NCBI RefSeq assembly: GCF_027580225.2
Contig: NC_073354.2
Location: 11,136,001-11,200,000 of the forward strand
DNA from: Misgurnus anguillicaudatus
Lineage: Eukaryota; Chordata; Actinopteri; Cypriniformes; Cobitidae
DNA length: 64,000 nucleotides
Direction: 5' to 3'
Within the stretch, counting starts at the first letter, position 1. Each line of letters opens with the position of its first letter. The notes beneath the pieces were generated by a model. It ran no database searches, was not told the origin of the DNA, and was given only the letters and a program-made list of their open reading frames with translations. Positions 21,521 to 33,096 of this stretch are shown here, in pieces. The translations under genes were made by a program, and so were the position numbers.

Positions 21521-23012
21521 CAGTGTTCGAATTGAGGGGGGGCTGGGGTGGTCCCAGACCTCCCATAACTATTAAAGGACCCCTATAAAGCACAAAAATA
21601 TAAATTAGGGGTATTAAAATTTAAATTCCACATGAATTTAAGATTCTCGTGCTGCGTTGCCACAAAGTGATACTGTCCATTATTTGTCCCCATTTTGCAA
21701 TAAACTAATTCAATAAACTTAATTCAAAAGATTACTGTCTGAAATAAATGTAAACTCTTGATCCACCCATTTTATCGAGGATGCATCCAGAGGTGACTTG
21801 TGCACCTAGAACGCATTTTGCGTCAACGTCAATGAAGCTTAAAACTTGCACAATATTCAAAATATTACTTTTTCTGTGTCATAAAATGTAGCTTTAAGAG
21901 CTGTTCAGTCGAGAATATAGATGAATAAACTTCAAATATGTGCTCAGTTAGTAAAGATTGCTCCTATATTAAAACTTCCTTTGGTAATGTGAGTTCTAGG
22001 GAATCAGTGGGTGGTCAGCGGCATATACACAGACGAGGGCAGCTTCATCTCGGCAAGTCCTTTTGAAATTTGCCGTTGTCTCAGTGCAGCTGTTCTGCCC
22101 TCCGGTGTCTGACGGTCAAACATAAAATATTCCCTCTAGAGAAATCTAACTAGCATTTTTTTGTCTCATCATATTATTTCTCTTTATTATTCATATGAAA
22201 TATTTGTTATTATCCTTTTAACTGATGCTAAAGTAAAGTTTCATAAATGACATATTTTCTATATAATCTTAACACTGTAGTAAATTACTGCGCTTTACTT
22301 TTAACTGGATATTTTTCTTGCGTTTATTTCATGTTGTACAAACATTTTGTAGTATTAAAATAAATCGTTGTGTTTTATATCATACTTCATTTTATAATAA
22401 ATATATTAAAGTTATTCAGGGTATTCACGTGTTGCCTTAACCACATATTAGGGTTTTTGCATTTTATATAGTTTGTTAAAAATGCATTAAAATAAGAATA
22501 GCCAGCCCAGGGCTGCATGTATTGGTTAGATTGAATGACGACCTCATGTACTCTGCTGTTCCATTTGCGATATAACCGGACACGCGTCCTCCCGTCCTCG
22601 GGAGTTAATTCTTTCGAGTCTGAACTTGCAAGTCCGAACTACGAAGGACGCAAGTCCAATGTTGACGTACTTGGTATTGAGAAATGGCCAATGTCTCTGC
22701 GAGCGGTTTTCACTTTGTTGAAGGTAAGAATCTTTTTAGGTTATATATCTTAAGTTATTATCTTTAGTAATCTATAGGGTTAGGGACTTCAAAAAAATCT
22801 TTTCAAACTATTGTTTCACAATAATTTTAGGGGTAAACAATGGTTAGGGTTTGAGTTAAGGGTAATTTGGGGTTTCTTTGATTAAAACGTTGATCCAGGA
22901 CCATTAAAAAATGTTTTGATCCAGGATCACATCTTACTTTGTGAGATCACAGCGACCCTATAATGAGGGCGGGAGGGGGAGCCCCATAACCTTTGACATA
23001 ATTTGAACACTG
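21521..23012. mobile_element. hAT-type element (CAGTGTTCGAATT ends), ~1.5 kb
   Basis: Starts CAGTGTTCGAATTGAGGGGG and ends CCCCATAACC...AATTTGAACACTG; G-rich sub-terminal blocks mirror each other. Flanks CATTTTAC (21513-21520) and TATTTTAC (23013-23020) are 8-bp duplications with one mismatch. The interior includes an open frame at 22535-22753 ending at a possible donor (AAGGTAAGAATC), not matched to a known domain. No transposase seen. Confidence 0.8.
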
Positions 23013-23029
23013 TATTTTACCAACGATTG

Positions 23030-23312
23030 TTTTGTGGACACGTCGCCATACAGTACATGCTGGCTTTTGTTGAAACTTTTGTTTTAGAAAGTTGCAATTG
23101 TAACACAAAAGTCACTGGTTTGAGTCTCACTGCCGGCAGGTTGCGACAGAGGTGCCCTGAGGAGCAAGGTACGCTTCCCCTAATTGCTCCCGAGGTTCGG
23201 CACTTAAAGCTGTCCATTGCTCCGGGTGTGTGCGTGTGTTCACTACTCACTACAAAAATGCAGAGGTCACATTTCGAGAATAGGCTTTCATAATCACTTG
23301 TCACTTTCACAA
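23030..23312 (+). mobile_element. tRNA-derived SINE-like copy
   Basis: GGTTTGAGTCTCACT near 23118 resembles a Pol III B box. It is followed by a body with GAGCAAGGTACGCTTCCCC, GCTGTCCATTGCTCCGGGTG, a TGTGTGCGTGTGTTCACTAC block and a tail with GCAGAGGTCACATTTCGAG, the order of a SINE body widespread in cyprinid DNA (family recalled, not searched). The A box is degraded. Overlapping frames on both strands are translations of the repeat. Confidence 0.55.
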
Positions 23313-24365
23313 TATTAGCTTGTCAAAGCTGATCTTTAGCCCCATGTTTCATAAACCACATTGACCACTGTAGCTGGTTTGTTGGAGGTCCTAGATAGTC
23401 TATGGGAATACGATTCCACGGTAGTGGCTTGAATCTCAGCCTACCGGGAAGGTCACCAAGACCTATTTGACTTTTTTAGCTTGCCCCACAGCATTCCACA
23501 ACTTTTCCATACAATTAGGCTTAATCTAGTTTTTGATTTTCGATGTTCATACACAGGTATGCTGTGTAAACATCTCCTTGCTTGTTTCATTTACTGTATC
23601 TTGGCATATGTAGTTTGACTGGTTATGTTAGTATTTAACTGTATACAGTTTTTGCATGTTTTGTTAATCTCCAATTCTTCCAATATAGGCTAATTAAAAT
23701 GTGGTTTCCACCATCCTAGGCCTTTGCCTATAATTAAGATTTTTTAAAATCTCTAAATGATTGTCAACACAAGGAGTCTATGATTTACTTATTTGGTAAC
23801 AAATACTTTGCATTTCCAGTAGATTTTTAACCAGCATGTTTTATTTAATTTCAGCTTGGTCTAAATTTAATCTTATCCTGCCCCTTATCCACCTGAAGAT
23901 ATCAGTCATGTCCCATTACTTGACAAGTGATATTTATTATTTATTTATTTATTTAGATCCCGTATAATAAGTAAGGAATAATTGGGCCATTAAATTATAA
24001 AAAAATAATGCACACCCAAGGTGGTAAATAATTCAAAGGACCGGAGTCAATTATTCTGCTTATACCACGGTTACCACAAAAATTGCTTTAGTGCCTATTT
24101 TCAAGATATTTGAAAAGTTAGGTGTGCGGTTATAGAAAAATAATGCATACCCATGGAACATTTCTCAGCCAATCAGAACACAGCATTCAACATTGCACAG
24201 TGTCCCTAGAATAGATATTTGTTTAACCATTTCCCATAAATTCACCAACAACTATTTTTTTAACAAAAAATCTTTATCATTTACACATTCTCTAATTTTA
24301 CAATCACTTTCATACATCCATACATTTTTTAAAGTGTTTTTTTAGTTTTTGTACTGCTGGGGCAG
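23313..24365. other. Spacer with unrecognised repeats
   Basis: About 23940-24210 repeats words such as AATAATGCACACCCAAGG/AATAATGCATACCCATGG, suggesting an imperfect internal repeat. No coding signal. Confidence 0.35.
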
Positions 24366-24475
24366 TTCTAGTGGTTAGAGAGTTGCCGGTTTGAGTTTTA
24401 TGGCCGGGTGTGCCGTATGACTGTTGTGCTATTGAGCAATGTTGGTTTGTTGTTATTCAACCAGGGGGTACCCAA
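24366..24475 (+). mobile_element. tRNA-derived SINE head fragment
   Basis: GGGGCAGTTCTAGTGGTTAGAG resembles an A-box region and GCCGGTTTGAGTTTTATGG a B box about 25 bases downstream. The text then continues with TATTGAGCAATG, as in tRNA-SINEs. The body and tail are lost. Confidence 0.55.
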
Positions 24476-24483
24476 CAGTTTAA

Positions 24484-24781
24484 TATAGGAACATAAATGC
24501 CATTCTTCCCGGACGCGTCCTGGCCAGGATTTCAGGTATGTCTACTGGAAATCATTTTTGTCGACCACATACTTCATTTAGGTTTATTATTTTAGGTTCT
24601 ATTTCAGAAAAGCAACCGTTACATTTTAAGGTAAGAATTAAACGATTGTATGTCTTACGTTTTTAACAGAAATGTGAGAACCTTAATGACGTTTGCGGTC
24701 GACAAATACAACTTCCGGAAGACGCACCTAAAATCCTGGCCAGGACGCATATGCGAAGAATGGAATGTATGGTCACCCTAG
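24484..24781. mobile_element. MITE with CGTCCTGGCCAGGATTT arms
   Basis: The left arm (CCATTCTTCCCGGACGCGTC then CTGGCCAGGATTTCAGGT) and right arm (the complement of CATTCTTCGCATATGCGTCC then TGGCCAGGATTTTAGGTGCG) are inverted for ~70 bases and meet again at GGTCGAC/GTCGACC. The right end reads GGTCACCCTAG. The outer left end is degraded and the TSD is uncertain. Confidence 0.65.
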
Positions 24782-24782
24782 T

Positions 24783-26380
24783 TAAAACAACCCAGCATTG
24801 AAGCAATTTTAACCCAGCGGGGTGTTCTGTCCAATATTTACCTATTTTGGGTCAAAAATAACACATTTTTAGAGTGCATATGACATTAATAGAGTGGTTT
24901 ATATCACTTTTCAAACTGAATAATATTTACACTATATTTTAATCCCAATTCTTTACCATATAATTTACATATACATCCTTTAATTTCATAACCACCTCTA
25001 TACATTAATATATTGCTATAATCAACTGTTTAGTATTTGCATATGTTAACCTCTGTTCTTAACCATTGATACCCTTAAACTACACAATAGAGGTTATACA
25101 TCCATGAATATATAGCTTAAATAAAGGGTATTTTTTTACTTTTTAAAAATGTATTTATGCAATATTTTAACCTCTGTTCCAACCAATTCCACAACTTAAT
25201 CAATAAACTTTTTTTGGCAAATTTCCCGGAAGTAAATTACGTCTTGTTTTAAACATAAATTATGGTGTCTTAAATTTAACCAAGTCCAAAAAATTCTAAA
25301 GAATATCAAATTAGTTTGTTCCAAATGTCCAACATATCATTTGAAATAGCGTTTTTGTAGTACACATAGCAACTGCAACTGGTTAGGTATTTCCCCAGAT
25401 CTTCACACAGTATGGAATGTTTGTGCTTCACTGTGCTGTTAAAGTTATACTTTTTTTTTTATTTAAAAACAAAGGTTCATAAAAACCAGATAACCCCCCT
25501 GCATCGAAGAAAAACATGTGTAGTGTTTAAAATAAGTAACATCGCTGTACCAAAAGGACTCTGAATCTGATAAATGGACATGTTTTCTGTAAATTGCAAG
25601 GCCACTGATGGTTAAAGACCTTTAAAAAGATTAAAGTTTGCGAAAAGTTTTAGAAATGACAAAGATTAAGATAGAGCTCTGCCCACACATGAATTACAGT
25701 ATCAATGCAGCGCTTTCTGGAATCAGTGTTTTTCTGATTAATCATGAAAACCGTTTAAGACGTATGGCCCCATGCACAGAAGACCAGGTCAAAGTGAATA
25801 AATGCAAAGAACATTGTCAAATGAATTTACTTTACTACCCACCTTAACCCCATCCTGTCTATTTCCAAATTCACACTTTGCTATTGTAATGCCAAGTAGA
25901 CTGTTGGGTAGATGTCTGCTGAAGCCTGTTTCTTGTGGGTATGCTTTTGCAACTTGCAATGATAAATTGTACAATGATAAGGGCTTCACAGTCACATGCA
26001 AACAGTGGGTATTGAAAAAACAAAAAAGGCCACGTGCCTTATTAACACATGGCCTAAAGTGACTTCATATTGTTTATGCGGTCACAACTTTGTAAGTTAA
26101 GTTATCTCATAATTTATAGCTTACTCATATTTACAATTCTGCCGTTATGTATGTTATACCAAAGCCATTTTATTTGCTTTGTCCTTAAGGCCCAAAAGAA
26201 ACAAACCCAGAAAACCTGTTGGATAAATTAAATGAGGAAAATGGTCACCCAACAATGGGTTATGGATGGGTAAGTAATGAACTGAGTCGTTGGTTGCAAT
26301 TTGCACTCTCACTGCTAAATGCCGCTAAAATCTAAACAATGCACCTTTTAAACAACCTAAGATTTTAAGTTGAAACAACA
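24783..26380. other. Spacer with one MITE end and no gene
   Basis: 24783-24870 (AACAACCCAGCATTG, AACCCAGCGGGGTG) belongs to the same AACCCAGC family as 19486-19610. The frames at 25638-26062 overlap on both strands and show no domain. I see nothing else. Confidence 0.4.
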
Positions 26381-26382
26381 TA

Positions 26383-27541
26383 CACTATTTTGGCAAACGT
26401 TTTGGGACACCTGTCCAAATCATTGAATTCAGGTGTACCAATCACTTCCATGGCCTCAAGTGTATAAAATCAATCACTTAATCATGCAGACAGCTTTTAC
26501 AAACATTTGTGAAAGAATGGATCGTTCTCAGGAGCTCAGTGAATTCAAGCGTGGTACAGTGATAGGTTGCCACCTGTGCAATAAATCCATTTATGAAATT
26601 TACTCACTACTGAATATTCCACGGTCAACAACAAATCTTAAATTTTAAAACAAAATGGAAGCAATTGGGAACCACAGCAACTCAGCCACAAAGTTGTAGG
26701 CCACTTAAAATCACATAGAGCGGGGTCAGTGCAATAACTACAGACCTGCAAACTTCGTGTGGCCTTCAGATTAGCTCAAGAACAGTGCGTAGAGAGCTTC
26801 ATGGAATGGGCCGAGCAGTTCCATCCAAGCCTTACATCACCAAGGTCGGATGCAGTTGTGTAAAGTACTGCACCACTAGACTACAGAGCAGAGGAGACTT
26901 GTTCTCTGGAGTGATGAATCTCGTTTCTCTATCTGGCAAACCGGTGGAAGAGTCTGGGTTTGGTGGTTGCCAGGAAAACAGTACTTGCCTGACTGCATTG
27001 TGCCAAGTGAAAGGTTTGGTGGAGGGGGGATTATGGTGTGGTAGTTTTTCAGAGGTTGGGCTTGGCCCCTTAGTTCCAGTGAAAGGAACTCTTAATGCTT
27101 CATCATGTCAAGACAATTTGGACAATTTCATGCTCCCAACTTTGTGAGAACAGTTTGGGGATGGCCCCTTCCTGTTCCAACATGACTGTGCACCAGTGCA
27201 CAAAGCAAGGTCCATAACGACATGGACAAGCGAGTTTGGTGTGAGGAACTTGACTGGCCTGCACAGAACATCTTTGGGATGAATTAGAGCGGAGACTACG
27301 AGCGAGGCCTTCTCGTCCAACATCAGTGTCTGACCTTACAAATGTGGTTTTAGAAGAATATGGGAAAATTCCTATAAACACACTCCTAAACCTTGTAGAA
27401 AGTCTTCCAAGAAGAGTTGAAGCTATTATAGCTGCAAAGGGTGGGCCAACTCCATATTAAATCCTATGGATAAGAATTGGAGGTCATTCTGGTTCATGTG
27501 CATATAAAGGCAGGTGTCCCAATACTTTTGGCAATATAGTG
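26383..27541 (+). mobile_element. Tc1/mariner element, TA TSD
   Basis: The right end is the complement of CACTATATTGCCAAAAGTAT; the left end is CACTATTTTGGCAAACGTTT followed by GGGACACCTG. TA flanks both ends (26381-26382, 27542-27543). The length, 1159 bp, is slightly short of a full Tc1-like copy. It carries one broken transposase gene on the plus strand. Confidence 0.9.
26517..27460 (+). pseudogene. Tc1-like transposase pseudogene
   Basis: Starts at ATG 26517 (MDRSQELSEFKRGTVIG), the N-terminal paired-like helix-turn-helix, and ends with AAKGGPTPY before TAA at 27460. The DDE core is recognisable in pieces: WSDESRFSIW (first catalytic D, about 26905), then FQHDCAPVHKA (second D, about 27175). 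The third catalytic block (the PDLNPIE-type motif) is missing: the frame jumps from DWPAQN to WDELERR by a ~30 base deletion near 27270. Frameshifts occur near 26640, 26840 and 26930. The protein would cut and paste the element at TA sites; this copy cannot. Confidence 0.85.
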
Positions 27542-27552
27542 TACCTAGCCAG

Positions 27553-28497
27553 CCCAGTCTCACGAAATTTTGTAATATAGTCACGTAACTTTTTGATTCT
27601 TTTTGCGTGATATTGTCACGAATTTCCGTGTTTTTTGTGATCGTATCACGAATTTCTGTTTACGTGTCATTGTCACATATTTGTTACTCAACTGTTTTGT
27701 CCTATTTTCTTACCATTGTCATAAATGGTCATAAAATGACATCCTTATCCAAACCCAACTCTAACCCTAACGCCAGGCGACAATGATTTAAAAATCAGAA
27801 AATATAAAAAATAAATCAAAAACATTGTATAAACCAATACTTACTTAAGTGACATCCTAACGCAAACACCAAATCTAACCCTAAAGCCCGGAATACACTG
27901 CACGATTTTTGTCCTCTTATAAGATCATAAGCTTATCACACTGTGCGACATGTATCGTTTACACTCGGGTACGAGAGGCGTGTAGACTGTACGATGATGA
28001 CACGGAAGCTTCGGCGGCTGCGTCACACGTTGCGCAACGTCACCAGCATGCGCTCGTGGTAAACAAATACCGGCGCGCAGGTCGTGGCAGCAAACACACT
28101 GTGCGGTGATCATGCCGAATTTATGACACTGCCAGAAAACTATCGTAGGCTATCTTTGGACCCAAGACCGGGAAAACGGCCGTCTTTGAACCTCTCTCAC
28201 TGTACGACATAGGACCACCGATGGAGAGCCACGATCACAGAAATCGCGAAGATAGTTTCACGATGGCAATCTTTCATCTGGGACAGACAACCAATTATCG
28301 TGCAGTGAATCCCGGCCTTAAACCGAAGCGACAATGGTTTGAAAATAGGAAAAAGCAGTTGAGTAACCAAAACGTTACAATGACACGTAAACAGAAATTG
28401 GTGATACGATCACGGAAAAAATTGAAATTTGTGACAATATCATGAAAAAATAATCAAAAAGTTACGTAACTATATCACGAAATTTCGTGAGACCGGG
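27553..28497. mobile_element. TIR element with CAGTCTCACGAAATTT ends
   Basis: The left end (CAGTCTCACGAAATTTTGTA, then ATATAGTCACGTAACTTTTTG) and right end are inverted over at least ~150 bases, including GTGATCGTATCACGAATTTCTG words. The TIRs are long, and the interior is split by a second element at 27885-28317. No coding region. A degraded relative lies at 42770-42830. Confidence 0.75.
27885..28317. mobile_element. Nested MITE, probable TTAA target (piggyBac-like)
   Basis: Ends AGCCCGGAATACACTGCACG and, inverted, GGCCGGGATTCACTGCACG. The right flank is TTAA (28318-28321) and the left flank CTAA (27881-27884), consistent with a TTAA duplication with one mutation. 433 bp; the frames inside show no domain. 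Confidence 0.6.
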
Positions 28498-30743
28498 TAG
28501 ACCTAACATAGTTTAAATTACAACCGAAGTGGTTTGGTTCATCCCTTTTTGACCCATCACTGTATTGAAAATAACCCAGCATATTTTTAGACTGTATTTG
28601 GAGCTTTTTGCAGTCCCCATTAATTTTCATTGTATGGGCAAAATAAAGACATGCTGCAAAATGTTGTTTTGCGTTTCATAGGAAATATCGTAAATAAATT
28701 TTAAGGGAAAAAGAGAAAGGCGACCTATTCCTTTAAAGAACAACAAATACAACCATTCTTTTATTATAGTAATATGTAATAGCTCGTTTAAGTTCAGAAA
28801 CATCTAATAGTATTACATTTCTAAGTAAAAACAAACTATAGTGTTCCTGTGGCTGAACTTGTACAGTATTGTTTTGACACATACTGCTAAAAATTATTAC
28901 TTTGAATGTACTAAAAGCGTCCCCCAAATGCATAAATGAAAATGTTATGAATCAATAATCAGAAATAAACACTGAACAAATAGAACAGGGCACCTTAAAG
29001 TAGGACATTTTGGGTGGCTGAGTCATTATGGCCCTGCAATGGTTTGTTTACAGGGGACAGCAGAGAAAGTAAATGTTATGACAACTTTAATGGGAAAATG
29101 ATTTGGTTTGCTATTCTTCATACTCTCTTTGAAAATATGAACACTTAAAAGGATCCCATTGCCTTTGGCATGTAGGGGAAGCCCTCATCTTTCACACAGG
29201 GTTGTAGGTGTTGGGAACCCGTTAGTTTTTTCCAAAAACGAGTGGGAGTTTTTTAGCTCAGTGATAACTTGCTGATGGTGCCGATGATGGTGGAGGGGGC
29301 TGTTATGCTATCTCTCTCCCTCTGAAGCGCCATTCTAGAGGCGACCGGGACTGCCCCGTCTGACTCAGTTAAAGCCTGTGGTCCATTTATGTACCTGCAC
29401 TTGAAACCTGATGAAGCCTGGACCTTCTCTGTGAGCATAATGCGCCTGTAAATTCTTGCACATACAGTTTCCATATGTGTAACATTGTTTTACAGTATGC
29501 AACAGATGCTTACGGTGGTTTATGGCAGTGTGTGGGTTTGCTCGCCATACTTTAAGCGTTTCTATGCATGCATGCGTGGTTAGTTTATATGCAGGGTCGT
29601 CCATAAGGGGAGAAAATCAGACAAGGAGTGTTTTAGAATGCGTGAAATAAACAGCATTCAGTTAATATAGTTATCAGTCAAGTGACATCTACATGTGCAT
29701 ACCTGTTGCTAGGTTTATATAAGGTCTTGTAAGATCACATGGTAAGACATGCTTGTCAAAGACGTCAGCGTCTAGATATTCATTTGCTAAAAATATGCTA
29801 AATACCACCTAATGGGAGTATTGGTCGCAATGTAATTTGTATTGCTTTATTTAGACCATTAGTGTGCTTTCAGTGGTTTGATTTGGACAGTAGGGTTAAA
29901 AACAATGTTATAAATGCAAATAATAAAAACCAAGTGAATGGATATAAAACTAAATAACCTTATTATCTAGGTTTGAGAAACTATTCCTGTCTTTTGTTTT
30001 TGGTGATAAACAAAGGTGCTAAAAGGTTTTTATTTCTCGTAATTAGTCAAAGCTTCCTTGAACCATTGTTTTATACTTTTAATACAGTGGTATATCAAAA
30101 TAAACCTTTTCCACTATAGACGGTTTCATCTGACGCAAATGCGGTGACGCGATTTTGTTTAATGGTCAGACCAGTGGCTAAGATGAACTCTGGAACAAAT
30201 ACCTCGTCAAAAATAAATGTTTTGGTTTCCTATGGGGAGACGGCGATCATGAATCACCACTATGCGAAGTGAGTTTTGGCAGCCGGTTTGTAGTTAACAC
30301 TGTATACATTACAGTACACCTTTTACACAGCAGCGTTAGCTCAGTGTCGTTTTTTATACGCTTTAGCTATTAAATATGAACTGTTATCAGAAATAAACTA
30401 CTCTAAAAGGACTTGTTGTTATTGATTCTTAGTGGAGTTTACTGGAAGTTGCGTGTGTTTCACGAAAGCCGTTTGTTTATGTTGTTACTGCTGAAACCAT
30501 CTATACAACAGAAGGCTTCTGTATATTCAAGTTTTATTTAAAACCATACAGCTTGACGAAAAATGTAAAGGATGTACATCCATTGAAACACTATGGTATT
30601 TTGGCGCAAATTCATGTCACTTTCATGAATGGTAAGTTGATTGGGAAGGTGGACATGTTGTATGACATCCTTAAAAATCATGAACAAGAATAAAATAACT
30701 TTTAAAATGTGACCCGTATTTTATTAAATGTTAAGTAAACATT
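28498..30743. other. Spacer with no recognised gene
   Basis: 28600-28730 resembles a decayed repeat. 28740-28820 is repeated inverted at about 33752-33815 (a shared TE fragment around CTCGTTTAAGTTCAGAAACA). 29250-29610 is comparatively GC-balanced with overlapping short minus frames and no domain. 30118-30290 (GACGGTTTCATCTGACGC on) looks like an interspersed repeat. Confidence 0.35.
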
Positions 30744-30746
30744 TAA

Positions 30747-31058
30747 AGGGATAGTTCGCCTAAAAATAAAAATTTTATCATCATTTACTCAATCTCATGT
30801 GGTTACAAATGAACACGAACGAAAAGATTTTGAGTAATGTTTGTAACCAAACCATTCGTGAGCCCCATTCACTTCCATAGTAGAAATAAAGAGTGCTATT
30901 GAAGTGAATGGGGCTCATGAACGATTTGATTATGAACATTCCTCAAAATATCTTCTTTTTTGGTAATCAAAAAACAGAAATTTATTCAGGTTTGGAACAA
31001 TATGCGATTGAGTAAATGATGACAGAATTTTCATTTTATCAATTTTCAACTATCCCCC
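30747..31058. mobile_element. Harbinger-like MITE (AGGGATAGTT ends), TAA TSD
   Basis: Starts AGGGATAGTTCGCC and ends CAACTATCCCCC, with TAA at 30744-30746 and 31059-31061. An inner inverted pair (GCCCCATTCACTTC / GAAGTGAATGGGGC) folds around 30880. About 312 bp. The 3' part is also present in the second duplicon (33966 on). Confidence 0.8.
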
Positions 31059-31185
31059 TAAAGTGCAGAATACAGAAAGATATCTGTTTAACACATTTTA
31101 AACATAATGCTAATTAGATTAACAAATACCTGTATATGAATAAATTTGATTTGATATTCTTATTTTTGTATCATTTTGGCACATT

Positions 31186-31770
31186 GTAAAAATGATGTGT
31201 TAATGTTTTACACATTGTGTGTGTCATGCCATTTAACGCGTTATTTCATGTTAAAATAAATGAAAGGGACAACACAAGTTGTGTTAAAAACAGTGATGGG
31301 AGTAACGCGTTACAAAGTAATTCTATTACTGTAATTCCACTACTTTTAGCGGTAACGAGCATGTAACAAAGTATTTTTTTTTTACATTTAATGTGTTGTC
31401 CCTAAACCAACACACCTTCTGTGTTATTATTCATTGTGCGGCCCACCATGGTCCTGTGACATTTGATCAGAAATGTCTCTGTGTGTTCATTTTTCACAAA
31501 ATAGAGTAATGTGAGTGGCAAACTCATTTACATTTCAGTAATTGTAACTGCGTTACTTGATTAAAAAAAAAAAAAAACGTTGTTACATGCTCATTACCGC
31601 CAAAAGTAGTGGAATCACAGCAACGGAATTATTTGTAACGCGTTACTCCCGTCACTGTTTTTATCACAACTAATGTTGTCCCTTTCATTTATTTTAACAT
31701 GAAATAACGCGTTAAATGGCATGACACACACACTGTGTAAAAAATTAACACATCATTTTTTACAGTGCAC
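31186..31770. mobile_element. Palindromic foldback (TTGTAAAAATGATGTGTTAA ends), copy 1
   Basis: Arms of over 200 bases: outer TGTAAAAAATGATGTGTTAA words, then AACGCGTTATTTCATG, then AGTGATGGGAGTAACGCGTT with CCACTACTTTTAGCGGTAA. Each recurs inverted after a ~150 bp centre. The inner AGTGATGGGAGTAACGCG arms match a common fish hAT-type repeat, so this may be a nested pair. Copy 2 lies at about 34210-34745. Confidence 0.7.
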
Positions 31771-31855
31771 TGTGTTGGATTGTCAAAACAGCTCGAGTCA
31801 AAAAACTAAAACAACTGAAGATCACTAATATACCCTTAACTGTATGGGCCCTATT

Positions 31856-33096
31856 TTGCACCCAGCGCAATTGACTTTGTCAGTGACACATGTATCATTC
31901 GTATTTTGCACCGGCGCACAGCAGGTTTTTCCCTCCACAGACGCACGTCGGCAAACTAGGGAATGAATTTGGTCTCCCTGGGCGGTTCAGTGCAAAAAAA
32001 GGAGGCGTGTTCTGGCGCAAACCATCCCTGATGCTATTTTGCAGTTTCAAAAAACAATTGCGCCACTGACCAAAAAAAAACTAGTCTAAAGTCAGTGACG
32101 CGTTGCGCGTTGTTCATTATTTTAAGGGCGCATGCTTGACCATAATGTATAGCGTGCACAACGCGCACACAATTTGCTTATCTAATCTACACAGATGCAA
32201 CAGTTATTTTTACAAATCATAAATTGTTACAATAAAAAATATTAACACATGAGATAAGGGAAATCATAGTGGTGAGCATTGTGGTGATAGTTTTTATTTA
32301 TTGTGTAGCTACGTTAAAAAATTCTCATGCAAATAACGATTAAAATATTTTTATACGTTTGTTTTGTGGCTGTATTACGTTTATTTTATGTAAATAATAA
32401 TTAAAATGTTTTCATAAGAAACCTTAATGTAGATGAACTTGATTTGTAAGTGTACTTTGGGGTTGAACCTTGCTTGCGTCCGATTTCAAAGCCCCCAAAC
32501 CCTTTCAGCGGTGAGGGTGGACGCAGCGATGTCCTCTGCTGGCGTCAGGTCATGTGTAGAAGCAGATGCACCTCCCTTTACACAGCGTGCCCGATTTATG
32601 CTGGCAAGCTTGGGATTCCTCGTCTCCTGACATCATTGTAGCGCTTGGCGCAACGATGGGGATGCCAGCTGATGAGACAAGTGTGGCTATTTCCTCTGAC
32701 GCCTGTTTAACCTACGCTGATTTGGGCGGGTTTCTCCTATCCCCATACAAAACAACTTCTCTGTCTTTTACTGCTCTTACAAGAACGTGGGTCTCATCAG
32801 CTGTGAACCGCTCCTGGCGCGCGCCTGGCATTTCCGTCATAATAATAGCAACCTTGAACTTGCACCCTTGCGTTTAAAGGGAATGTTGGATGACGTTCTG
32901 ATTGGTTTATTTGATGTTACGCCCAAACCACACCTATGAATAATGAACCTACTTCAGACCAACCCCTTATTGATTTGCGCCTGGTGCAAGAGTTTTTCTC
33001 CCGCCGGGAAAATAGCAACAGCGCACAAGATCCGCCCACAAAGTCACTTGCGCTTTGCGCTTCGCACTTGCACTTCAGATTGTTTAAATAGGGCCC
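31856..33096 (-). mobile_element. Non-autonomous PIF/Harbinger-like element with Myb-like gene remnant
   Basis: The ends are inverted GGGCCCTATTT (31856) and AAATAGGGCCC (ending 33096), with shared sub-terminal GCGCAA/TTGCGC words. The insertion follows TAT, and TATA continues on the right. The empty site in the second duplicon confirms the boundaries to within a few bases. It encodes a broken Myb/SANT-like protein on the minus strand, and no DDE transposase is present. The superfamily is inferred from that protein, the companion DNA-binding factor of Harbinger elements. Confidence 0.75.
32551..32840 (-). pseudogene. Harbinger Myb/SANT-like DNA-binding protein, pseudogene
   Basis: Minus strand from ATG 32840: after a short N-terminus it reads QERFTADETHVLVRAVKDRE then VVLYGDRRNPPKSA. 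A stop stands where a tryptophan is expected, followed by VKQASEEIATLVSSAGIP. After a frame change comes CAKRYNDVRRRG (about 32660-32625). The FTxxET..LV..V, W-(stop)-..EIA..V and C..RYND.RRR pattern is the Myb/SANT-like domain of Harbinger accessory proteins, which bind the element's ends and assist nuclear import of its transposase. A nonsense codon and frameshift make it dead. Confidence 0.75.

Noticed and set aside
23003..23310. Overlapping 96- and 97-codon frames on both strands
   Set aside because: Both lie over the SINE-like body and have no domain.
24366..24475. Possible tRNA gene
   Set aside because: A- and B-box-like words are present, but no acceptor pairing or anticodon arm; fits a SINE head.
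29253..29604. Possible conserved exon on the minus strand
   Set aside because: Two overlapping frames, no recognisable domain and no convincing splice sites; left as unassigned.
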